Assembly: GCA_000827325.1 (NCBI GenBank)
Contig: KN832876.1
Location: 124,001 to 188,000, forward strand
DNA from: Oidiodendron maius Zn
Lineage: Eukaryota > Ascomycota > Leotiomycetes > Myxotrichaceae
Reading direction: 5' to 3'
Length of the DNA: 64,000 nucleotides
The translations under genes and the position numbers were made by a program. The notes below the pieces were generated by a model. It did no database searches and had not been told where the DNA came from. It saw only the letters and a list, made by a program, of their open reading frames with translations. Positions 33,913 through 43,834 of the stretch are shown here, in pieces (within the stretch, counting starts at the first letter, position 1; every line of letters starts with the position of its first letter).

Positions 33913-34827
33913 ATGTCTGCAGATTTCTGGGCAAGTTATGCTAGTGGTGCTGTGGGACTTCTCATTGGCAACCCTCTGGATGTAATTAAAGTGCGTCTGC
34001 AAGCCGGAGCTTCCTCCAACCTTACCACGCCAAAAGCCCCTGCTCAGCAGGTCTACCAGTTCTCCGGTGCTAGATCCCTCATCCGTGGTACAGCGGCGCC
34101 TATTCTCTCATCTGGCGCTCTCAATTCCATTCTGTTCATGAGCTACAATCGGACGACGGACTTTTTGAAGATTGGAGGCCCAGACGCTACAGCCAGTCTC
34201 GGGACATCCTGGGTCGCGGGAGCCATTGGTGGGCTCGCGACCTGGGTTGTGAGCACACCAACTGAGATTGTAAAATGCCGCACTCAGATTTCTTCCTCTG
34301 CATCTCCGGCCAACAGCTGGAAAGTCGCTAGGGTTACCTTAAGGACGGAAGGAATCAGGGGCTTGTATTTCGGTGGAGTTGTCACTGCTTTGAGAGATAG
34401 TATTGGATACGGCTTTTACTTCTGGTCTTACGAGCTCAGTTCGCGGATCATGGCCTCCCGAATGAATAGCCGAGGCATGGAATCGGCAGGTCAAGAAGCA
34501 GCAAAGATTTTGCTTTGTGGAGGCTTGGCTGGCGTTGTGACATGGGCCAGCGTTTTCCCTTTGGATGTTATAAAGACGAGGGTTCAGACTCAGGTTCTAG
34601 GGACAGGCGTTTTGATAGATGGGACCCAGCATCGAAGATTTGGCGCAGTGGAGATTACGAGGAATGCTTACCGAGAAGGTGGTGTACGTGTGTTCTTCAG
34701 GGGGCTGACTGTGTGCAGTGTTCGAGCTTTCTTTGTGAATGCGGTGCAGTGGGCTGTATATGAAATGCTCATGAAGGAGCTGGGCCCGAAGAAAAACTTG
34801 CCGCCATCTACGGATGTGTTGTTATAG
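33913..34827 (+). CDS. Mitochondrial carrier family protein, substrate unknown
   Basis: A single exon of 304 residues. It has three carrier repeats with signatures NPLDVIKVRLQ, TPTEIVKCRTQ and FPLDVIKTRVQ, and six hydrophobic segments (for example SYASGAVGLLIG and GGLAGVVTWASVFPLD), so it is an SLC25-type inner-membrane transporter. The overall look is closest to the carnitine/ornithine branch, but I cannot name the substrate. The second signature carries Glu-Ile-Val-Lys, a normal variant. It lacks introns, unlike CTP1 in this window. The ATG at 33913 follows GAGCC and starts MSADFWASYASG, as in many carriers. Confidence 0.85.
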   Translation: MSADFWASYASGAVGLLIGNPLDVIKVRLQAGASSNLTTPKAPAQQVYQFSGARSLIRGTAAPILSSGALNSILFMSYNRTTDFLKIGGPDATASLGTSWVAGAIGGLATWVVSTPTEIVKCRTQISSSASPANSWKVARVTLRTEGIRGLYFGGVVTALRDSIGYGFYFWSYELSSRIMASRMNSRGMESAGQEAAKILLCGGLAGVVTWASVFPLDVIKTRVQTQVLGTGVLIDGTQHRRFGAVEITRNAYREGGVRVFFRGLTVCSVRAFFVNAVQWAVYEMLMKELGPKKNLPPSTDVLL

Positions 34828-35307
34828 AACATAAAGACGTTAGATGATAAAATAATATAGACGAATCAAGAAGAATTAGACTCTAGGCTTTAACCTCTAT
34901 TTACTGTTAATTCTAGTTGACTTGCCCTCTACGAGCCAATTTTTTCAAAAAGGAAGGGTCGGGATTAAAATTATTTGGTGGGCCCTCTGTGACTTAAGAT
35001 AATACAGAAATATATATTAACATGCACAAGTAACAATGTCACCTCCTAGGTAGCTCAACTCCCGTATTATGGTGTCTAGTTAGTATAGAAGTCCTTATTT
35101 ATCAGCTTAATCCCCAGAACACCTCAAAATCAACTGAGGGGGACCGTGGGGTGGACGCTGTAGAAACCTGCACTAACAGGGCAAAGCGGCGGGAAGAAGC
35201 GAGACCTGGTAGTAGCGCAGCATCATGCGTGAACTCTGGTTCTGGATATTTTCGATGCTCGATCGAACGATTGGAGTGCGCTGGTCAGAGCTCGCTGCAA
35301 GCTCAAC
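34828..35307. other. Intergenic, 480 bp
   Basis: AT-rich 3' flank of the carrier gene and upstream region of prefoldin 3. No coding sequence supported. Confidence 0.45.
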
Positions 35308-36202
35308 ATGGCCGATAAGGATACTAAGTAAGTCTGAGAAACATGGCACAGCTTCATATATCGGTTCGGCATCTGCGGAGCTAACATGCAGCGCAGGAAA
35401 GATGCTGCCCCAACGAACCCTAGAGGCATCCCATATGCCCCATTCGTCGACAAGGTGGAAGACTACGTCTCCTCTCGAGCGGATGTAGAATCGACGCTGA
35501 AGAGTTTCCAAGAGATGATATCGTGCGTTCCTTGCAGTTAGAGGCAGGATTATATATGCTCATGGACGATCAGGAAATACCAATTCATGGAGGCAAACAT
35601 GCAACGGCGAGCAGCTGGTCTGAAGGACAAGATGCCAGATATCCAGAAGACACTGGAGACAGTGCAGTTCTTAAAAACAAGAAAAGTATGCTGGAAGTAC
35701 CTAGAGGCGGTTTACAGGCTCACTAGTAACTGCAGCCGGCTTCAGACCCCATCGAAGCTACGTTTGAGCTGAACGACACACTATATGCGAAAGCGCACAT
35801 ACCACCAACAGACGAGGTCTACCTATGGCTCGGAGTAGGTTATCTGGGAATCACTCTGCTAAACAGAAGCACGGTTACTGATGTGGACGGTAGGCCAACG
35901 TGATGTTGTCGTACCCGATAGACGAGGCTGAGGAGCTGCTGTCCTCGAAGCTGGCAGCTGCGAAGCAGAATTTGGCCAATTGCGAGGAGGACCATGACTT
36001 CCTGCGCGAACAGATCACGGTAAGGGGGGCCCATGCGCTCACTCGGAGATGAGCATCCAGCCGACCGTGGCTAACAGCGAACCAGACCATGGAGGTGGCG
36101 ACAGCCCGGGTGTATAACTGGGATGTCACGATGAAGCGGAGAGAACGACAGGAGCAGGAGGCACTGGAGGAAACGGGGATGAATGGAAGCCCCAACGGTT
36201 GA
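35308..36202 (+). CDS. PAC10: Prefoldin subunit 3 (VBP1/Pac10)
   Basis: Six exons: 35308-35327, 35397-35522, 35574-35685, 35736-35834, 35894-36019 and 36086-36202, giving 199 residues. The joined start MADKDTKKDAAPTNPRGIP leads into YAPFVDKVEDYV, then KYQFMEANMQRRAAGLKDK (first coiled-coil helix), ATFELNDTLYAKA, VYLWLGANVMLSYPIDEAEE and a second helix with LANCEEDHDFLREQIT and ARVYNWDV. This is an alpha-type prefoldin subunit, part of the hexamer that passes unfolded actin and tubulin to the CCT chaperonin. All splice sites are GT-AG and every join keeps family residues, so the structure is secure. Confidence 0.94.
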
Positions 36203-36768
36203 CGAGCCGCCGCGAGGGGCATATGTATAGTACCGTAGGAATGAAACCCGCGTAGATTTCTGACGCAAGGAATGCCGTCCAGGACTTTCCAGCCAAGACT
36301 CTCCAGCCAGGACTGTCCGGTCAATAGAAAAGGATGTAGGAGACCAATACCCACACCACAGAGCAACAACGGCGTCCACGAGAAAAGCAGTTCACATTAT
36401 TCCTCATTCCTGTCCTCAGCACAGCGAGCTTGGAGACGCGGGAGAGCATCAGAGTAGCAGTGGCCGTGTTCGCATCCTCGACTCCTTTAACGTGGCGGAT
36501 TCGAGGTTGCTGATTTCCTGGATTCCCTCAGGCCGCCCGCGCTCGCTAAAATGCCAGGCCGGCACGTCCGCAGAGAAGGCGCCGTCGTCATTGCCCCTCA
36601 AAATGGCCGCCCGCCAGTCTGTAGTGAATTGAAGGGGGCCAGAAGAAAGAGGGCGTCTGATATATTTCTCCTGAGTGCCCTTGATCACCACCACCACCAC
36701 CTCCCACCTCCTCCTCCTCCACCACCACTCCGCACCAACGCTGGTTTCGACGACGCTGCACGCTCACC
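36203..36768. other. Intergenic, 566 bp, with CCA/CCT microsatellite
   Basis: Holds the prefoldin 3' end and the SEC14 promoter. A CCA/CCT trinucleotide-type run lies at about 36686-36731, probably in the SEC14 5' leader. Confidence 0.55.
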
Positions 36769-37974
36769 ATGGCCGCCGAAAACCCTCACATGGAGCTGGA
36801 CCCCAAGTACGATCACTATGACTTCCCGACCACCTCGCCCAACGCCCATAGTGGCCACCCAGGCCACACCACGCCAGAGCAGGACGCCCAGGTTTACCAA
36901 TTGCGCATGATGCTGGAGGCGGCGGGCTACAAGGAGAGACTGGACACTCTGACACTGGTAGGCAGCACCTCCTGGTTCGCTCTGGGGGCTTTGACGGCTA
37001 ACGTTGGGACGCTCCTAGCTGCGATTTCTACGAGCCCGCAAGTTCGATGTGCCCCTTGCAGAGAAAATGTGCGTGGGTCATAGATCCTCTTCCACCACCC
37101 CCACGAGCTAAGACAGACACAGGTTCGTCGAGTGTGAGAAGTGGCGCGAGGAGTTCAATCTCGATGAGCTCGTCCGCACCTTCGACTACACTGAGAAGGC
37201 AGAAGTGTTCAAGTACTACCCGCAATACTACCACAAGACGGACAAGGTAGGGCATGCGCCGCCCCAGCGCTGCTGCTTCGATACTGACGAAGAGACTAGG
37301 ATGGCCGGCCCGTATACATCGAGCAGCTGGGCAACATCGACCTGACCGCCATGTACAAAATCACCACGGGAGACCGGATGCTACAGAACCTCGCGGTCGA
37401 GTACGAGAAGCTAGCGGACCCCAGGCTCCCTGCCTGCTCGCGCAAGGCCGGCTCGCTGCTCGAGACGTGCTGCACAATAATGGATCTCAAGGGCGTGGGC
37501 GTCACTCGCGTGCCCTCAGTCTACGCCTACGTCAAGCAGGCATCCGCCATGTCGCAGAACTACTACCCGGAGCGCCTGGGCCGGCTATACCTCATCAACG
37601 CACCCTGGGGTTTCTCCACCGTCTTCAGCGTTGTCAAGGGCTGGCTCGACCCCATCACCGTCGAGAAGATCCACGTTCTCGGCGCCAACTACCACAAGGA
37701 CCTGCTCGAACACATTCCGCAGGAGAACCTGCCCGAGATCTTCGGCGGCACCTGCCAGTGCGAGGGCGGCTGCGAATTCAGCGACGAGGGGCCATGGAGG
37801 GATCCAGAGTGGACCAGACCCGCCCCATGGCAGCTGGATGTGGCCGCACGCAAGGAGGCGGAGGTAACCAACGGAGCCGCTGGGGCCGCCGAGACCGACG
37901 TCAAGATCGAGGGCGAGACTCTCCATGCTCAGGATGCGGCCGACGAGATCACCACCGCACCTGTACCACAATAG
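36769..37974 (+). CDS. SEC14: Sec14 phosphatidylinositol/phosphatidylcholine transfer protein
   Basis: Exons 36769-36957, 37019-37068, 37123-37246 and 37300-37974 give 345 residues. The CRAL-TRIO N domain reads LTLLRFLRARKFDVPLAEKM, and the lipid-binding domain has VYIEQLGNIDLTAMYKITT, SLLETCCTIMDLKGVGV, YYPERLGRLYLINAPWGFST, and the ENLPEIFGGTCQCEGGC motif. Sec14 exchanges phosphatidylinositol for phosphatidylcholine and supports PI4P production for Golgi secretion. The C-terminal 60 residues are Ala/Glu-rich and probably disordered. The second exon is 50 nt. Introns are GT-AG and 53-61 bp. VPS74, another PI4P-dependent Golgi protein, lies 13 kb away. Confidence 0.95.
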
Positions 37975-38447
37975 ATGCTATATGGAATTTCCAAAGTTTC
38001 AGGAAGAGGGTCTTGTCTAGTGCGTGTGGAGCGGCTTTTGAAAACAAACTGCTTGTGTTTCGTTTCGGGATCGGAGCAGAGGCGGGGTGCAGAAAGGGTC
38101 GATTTCTAGATTCTATTGTAGCATTGGAATGGCTTTATATACTGCATCGATCGTGTTTACTTCCCTCTGTTGTTAGCTTCTGATGGTGATCTGGATCTTG
38201 GAGAGCACAATCAAGGTAACCCGTCTGCTAGCCGGCAATAAACTTTGAATTCCTCCCGCTATTTACGTGATAATGCAGATATATATTTCCATCGGAAAAC
38301 TCCTTGGTACTTTTATTTTAGAATACAGGAGCTGTATGCCGACAGGATTCTAGGTTGTGCTCACATGCGGACGTAAATGCTCGACGCCGCTCAATTAACA
38401 TGACAAACAGACGCCATTTTTTCTAGCACAGGCCGATATTCCGTTGT
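37975..38447. other. Intergenic between convergent genes, 473 bp
   Basis: 3' flanks of SEC14 and GCD6. No other feature seen. Confidence 0.45.
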
Positions 38448-40771
38448 CTAATCACTCTCTTCCTCACTGCTACTCTCTTCCTCGGCCTCCTCGAACCAAT
38501 CAATGAACACCTTCGTCTTCTCCCTCACCTTCTTCATAATCTTCCCCTCCCTCTCGCCCAGCGCCTCGGCGTCTGCCCACCAGCGCAGGTATGCTTCCTC
38601 CTCAAGCACCTCGATCTGATAGAGCCGCTGACAAACGGCGGCCAGGACGGTGGCCCCGCTCCACCGGTGCGCCAGGTCCTTCTGCAGACACACCAGGAAG
38701 TCGACCTGGTCCTCCTCGCGCCGCTCCATGCCGATAGCTACCTCCTCGAGGAATTTCTTGGCACCGTTCAGCCCGAAGGCCTGCGCCGCCGCCTTGGGCG
38801 CGTCGAGTTTCTCGTTCTCGACCAACTGCGCGATGTGCTTGGCAAAGGCCGTGGCGATGGCCCGCCGGATCTGGTGGTCCGAGGCGTTGTTGGAGAGTCG
38901 CAGGCCCATGAACTCGAGCTTGGCCGCGTCGATGTCACCGCCATCCTTGAGGGCGTCATAGAGGCCAGCCACGGCATCGTGGTGGAATGTCTCGTTAGTA
39001 GAGTTGGGGTCGTCGTCGGAAGTGATGGAACCCGTGAAGCTGGTGGTGCGGGACCGCTCCTTGATAGAAGGCCCGCTGGTTTCGGAGGAGAAGGTGGAGA
39101 TGGATTCGCTAGAGATGTTGAGATGGGCGGTAGAGTAGATGAGGTTGGACTGAAGTGTGGAGATCTCGTCATCTTCCTCATCTTCATCGTGGAACTCATA
39201 GCCTTCGCCTCCTTCTCCGACTATTTCAGGCTCGGAGGATACAGCCTGGGCCACCCCTTCCTCGCTCTCCAGTTTCCGCTTAGTTCTTGTGATTCGAGCA
39301 CCAGCCTTAACCTCCTTTTCATTTGCTATCCGTACACCAAAAGAGAGCAGGGCTCCAGGATGGATCTTACAGTTCTTTCCAACAGCCGCGTTGCTGGCAA
39401 TGATAGCCCTGTCGACTGTTGAGCCGTCAGAGATAACCACATCATCCCAGATATAAGCATTCTGGATATTGACGTTCTTCCCAATCTGACACCTCCTCCC
39501 AATGATGCTATTCGCAACAACTGACCCGTCCCCAATGCTGGTATCCTGCCCCAATACCGTCCTCTTCCCTGCTTTGCATGTCCTGGCCAACACAACACCA
39601 TTCTCCTTGCACAGTCCACCTCGTTCAAATTTGTAGCTCTGGCCAGCTAGGAGATTGCTGTCCGGCACGAGTGGATACGTCCATCTTCCGAGGACGTCCT
39701 TACTGATCGCCTCATATGACTGAAGGTTGAAGACCCGTGCCGCATAGTGATCCTCTACTATCTCCGTATGTATCGTCTTGCCATTCAACTCGTAATCCTT
39801 CAATACCCCGTGCAAGAAATGCCGTCTGGGAACCTCATAATCAAAGGATTCGGCCCACAGGGCCAGCACATCCGGGGTGCAGATGTCAATGCCACAGTCG
39901 ATCAGGTCTGTCCGAAGTTCTATCTCGGAGTGGGTCGAGACCAGGTCAGGGTCTATATTGACAAACTTGTCTGCTTGCAGTGGATGCATTTCTTCGTAGT
40001 GTAAGCATCTGTTTTTAGTTGGGTCGACAACGAAGATGGGTGTAATTCCGTGCGACTTGGTCCGATGCGATCCTAACCCTCCAGATCGCAGAATCATCGT
40101 CATAATAGCGTTCTTGTCAGCAATTCTCCTTGCTCGGTGAGCGGCGAGGGCGGTATCGATAGGTAGGTTTGAGACGAGGTCTCCGTGGACGAGGAGGAAG
40201 TCCCCGGTTATCAGGTCTCGCGCGTCGAGGTCCCGCAGCGCATCGCCAACAGAGCGGGCGGTTGTCTTGACTATCTCGAGGGTGTGGAATGGCGAGGCTG
40301 GTGATGTGAGCGGGTGCCATTTTGAGGCTTGGATATAGCTTTCGACCTGTGCAGTATGTGCGCCGCAGTAGATGTATACATCTCCCACGCCAGACATAGC
40401 GAGGAATTCGAGTGTATATTCGATGAGGGGTGTATTTGCTAAAGGGAGCAGGCACTGTATACGTCAGTTAAGGTCTAAATGACTTCTCTCATGCACTCGT
40501 AGTCAGTCGCTATCTGTACTAAGTAGAAGAGCCGCAACATACTCTTGGTTTCTCCAGCGTGAAAGGGCTAAATCTCGTCTCGAAAGAGTCCGCCAAGACC
40601 TGTCCAGAGTTAGTTCCGGATCTTGCAATCGCGCGACAGATACAACGCCCATACCACAGCTTGCAGGGCGTCTTCCCTATCATCATCAACCTTCTTCCCT
40701 GCGCTGGCAGGCTTTTTGCCCTTCGCTGCTCCCTTGCCTGCAGGGCCTTTGGATTTTTGGGCGGGCGCCAT
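38448..40771 (-). CDS. GCD6: Translation initiation factor eIF2B subunit epsilon
   Basis: Exons on the minus strand are 40771-40655, 40599-40543 and 40454-38448, giving 726 residues. A basic leader (MAPAQKSKGPAGKGAAKGKK) precedes a nucleotidyltransferase-like domain (VVLADSFETRFSPFTLEKPR, LLPLANTPLIEYTLEFL). Left-handed beta-helix hexapeptide repeats follow at about 335-420 (VVANSIIGRRCQIGKNVNI). The C terminus is a W2/eIF5C domain with the acidic-aromatic end VFIDWFEEAEEE. Gcd6 is the catalytic subunit of the GDP-GTP exchange factor for eIF2 and the target of the general amino-acid control. The three-exon join is secure because the split N-terminal motif is highly conserved. Confidence 0.95.
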
Positions 40772-41589
40772 GATGAGTCTCTCGCTCACCCCGCCGCTCG
40801 GCGCAGACAGAACAGGACGGCGCGGATGGCAGCGCACAGATGGAAACTCTCTGGCAGAAAGACCCCTTGGGTATCCGAGATGCCTTGTTGTGCTGGAGGA
40901 TCTGGCTTGTTGGTTGGTCGTGGGAGGAATGGAATACGGTTTATCTTTTGGGTTGTCGTGAGGCGGACAATAATTTCGTAGCTACTGTACCTCTCTCCTC
41001 GGTAATTGCGAGGCTGTGAACCAGGGCTGTAGCCGACTGCGTGTTCGACCAGAGTCTGGACTTTCGTACGCCCGGCACATAGAAGCCATTTGCGCTTGAT
41101 CTGCATTTACACTCTATCGCAACGTCGTCCCTGGAGAGGATCCCTCCGGTGAGAGCCCACATTACATTGTATGGTCGGACCTACGAAACGAGGATGGGAG
41201 ACAAGTAGGGCAAATTCAGAAAAGACAGTTTTGCGGACTGTAAGTTCATGGAGATCCAGTCACGGTTCATTGTAGTGGAACTTAAACTACATCGTGGCTG
41301 CCTGTCACCACTTTCCAACAGCGCCTGGTCCGCCCGTGTTGTTATCATCTGGCGCGGTTTAAATACCTTCCCGTCCTCTTCCCGCAACGCCTGGGATCTG
41401 AGAGCACATACCTAACCCCACAGACCGAAATTAAATCACAGACCCTAGTCCGATTATACCAGCCGAAGATTGATCATCCGTCATCCAAAGGAGCCTCTAA
41501 GCGCGCGTGGAGGCCATGCAGAACATTTATACAAACGCCCGGACACGAAATGCGAGTTCCGGGCAGGTAAAAGTGGGATATATACTTAT
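40772..41589. other. Intergenic, 818 bp
   Basis: Upstream region of GCD6 and 3' flank of SKN7, both on the minus strand. I see no coding sequence. Gcn4-type or upstream-ORF control of GCD6 could not be judged. Confidence 0.4.
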
Positions 41590-43834
41590 TCATTGCGCGA
41601 AATTGGTTTGAGGTGGTGGGTACATCCGTTGTCGTTTCTCTGGGTGATCATCCGGGCCTGTGCTGCCAACCATTTCTGATAGCACCCTCCGTGGCTGACC
41701 CCTCTGTGCTGCCATTGGTACTGCATTCTGGCCAGCAAACACGGCTTGGGCTTGGGGGTGGTGAGGAAGAGGTCGGGGGACGGGATACGCTCCGTTCTCC
41801 CTCATAGACTGTTGCATGAAGTTTGCTGGGGCGTTCCCGACAATTGGCGAGGGCCCTGGTATTTGGTTGGGTGAGTTCCAAGTTGCCGTAACAGGCGACT
41901 TGCCTGGAGACGTCTCATCCTTAATTGTCTGGGCGCCAGGCAAGGGGCCCATATTCAAGGCCAACGGAGTGTTTGGCTGGTTCGCAGTGACAAACCCACT
42001 AGGGTGGGACAGCTGTGCGGAAGCCGGGAATTGTGCGTTCCTCTTAAATTGCGATAGATGCTTCTCCAGAGAACGCAACATGCCCTCCTTGGTAAATGGT
42101 TTGGGCAACACATCGTTCATACCTGCTAACCGTTAGCGAACACCGGATTTGGAACTAAAGTGCAGACTTACCATATCTAAAATACATGTCGATATCGTCT
42201 GCTCGAATGTTGGAAGTCATAGCGATAATTGGAATGTTCGGGCGTATCCCTCGTATGCAGACGGTAGCGGAGACTCCATCAAGATGAGGCATAATAATAT
42301 CCATAAGAATAAGGTCGAAATGATTGGCTGGGTTGTTAATCTTGCTGACGGCCTCGAGTCCATCACGCTGCATATCGTCAGCTCTAGCTGTACGGGGTGC
42401 TTGCTGTGACTTACAGCTGTCTCAACTCCACACTCGAATGCCTGTAAGAACTTAGATCCTATGCGGGCACAAACTTTATCATCTTCAACCAGTAGAATTC
42501 GAGGTTTTGTCAATCCCCACCCCGAATCGGTGTTGCCCTTCTTCTCGCCAGAGGAGGAACTGCTCTCTGGGATAATTTCCGGCATAGTGTCAACTTGAAG
42601 CATTCCGTTTGCCGGCAATGCGTAAGGAATATTGTGAATATGCTCGCTGTTGATAGGATCGATGCCGTTTGTATGTCCCACGGGATATACCATGTTATCC
42701 AGATCGTTGCCAGCCTGGTACCCGATGTGGGCGCTGGGCGTCTCCGCTTGAGCCATGCCAGAACCATTCTGGTCGTTTGGAGGCGTCGAGTACTCAGGAC
42801 GTAGATGATAGTCTTGCGTCATTTGCTCGAGTTCCTTATTGGGCAAGTTTTCGGCAGAGAGTTCACTGAGAAGTTGGGAGGCTTGCTGTAGAGGGGATGC
42901 TGGATGGTCGTCGCTTGGATCAGCAGCCATAGGGTCGCCTACGTTCATTCCGGGCGCGGTCCCGGAAAAGGAGCCTCCAATTCGGTTGTTTCGTCTCTGC
43001 GTATCAACGTTATGCAGGTAGCCGACGACCCTGTTCATGACACCATCGTGGTTTTTGACAAACTTTTGTAGTTGTACGACCTGCTGTAGCAGGACAACAT
43101 GCCCCTGAGCAAGGTCCTGGTATCGTTCCGAGAGTTGTTGCAATTGTTGTTGGGTGGCCATTAACTGGCTATTAACTAAATCCATCTGCTGGGAAGGATA
43201 GCCTTCCTCGAGGGCCTGGGTTGGTTTTCGTGGTGCCGGAGCCTTGCGTCTGATATTATCCAGCGAATCTTTCTTATTTGCCTGGAATTCTGGGTGTTTA
43301 AACTCCCACGCCTGGTCGCAGGTCAGTCTCAATGTAAATGATGAGGGGGACGTCGGCACTGACATTGGGCCCATATGGAGATGGACTATTGTCCTCGTTA
43401 TTCTGTCTAACCTTGTGGAAGTCATATTTGTTCAGTTGTCGTACAAAACTTGCAAAGTTGCTGTGTTTGAAGTGCTTCGGGAGGATCAGCTTGGTGAATT
43501 TTTCGTTCTGCCCTCACGTCAGTATTCGTGCGGCAATTGGGCTGCCCAGATCCGAATTATGTACCTCTAACACTACAAAACTTTCTCCGCCTTCTCCCCA
43601 GCGCACAATGCTCTCGTATGATGGGTCTTCTAACATTCTGCACACGAGATTTGTTAGCCACTTCGCGCTCTTTCGAGTCCTGTGGGACCGGCTCACTTGT
43701 ATAACTTGCGCACCTGTACACAGGGTTAGCTATAATGTATGGTACACAACGAGCTGGCCAGCTCTGAGGCGGACACTCACAAAGTCGCTGGAATTGTTGG
43801 CGGCAGGGCCTCCCATATCCCCGCTCTTGTCCAT
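41590..43834 (-). CDS. SKN7: Skn7/Prr1 stress-response regulator transcription factor
   Basis: Seven exons on the minus strand: 43834-43781, 43713-43697, 43637-43565, 43507-43364, 43311-42415, 42367-42172 and 42122-41590, giving 637 residues. An HSF-type DNA-binding domain spans about 18-105 ([49 protein letters not shown]). A coiled coil follows ([20 protein letters not shown]). A receiver domain lies at about 370-480 with acidic pair in [13 protein letters not shown], phosphoacceptor Asp about 418 in [13 protein letters not shown], and Lys in VLPKPF. The tail is Pro/Gln rich. In yeast Skn7 is a response regulator of the Sln1-Ypd1 phosphorelay and acts with Yap1 in oxidative stress. The second exon is only 17 nt, inside the DNA-binding domain. 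Confidence 0.95.

Noticed and set aside
37254-38183. 309-codon frame on the plus strand
   Set aside because: A shifted frame over the main SEC14 exon, which has strong family matches in its own frame.
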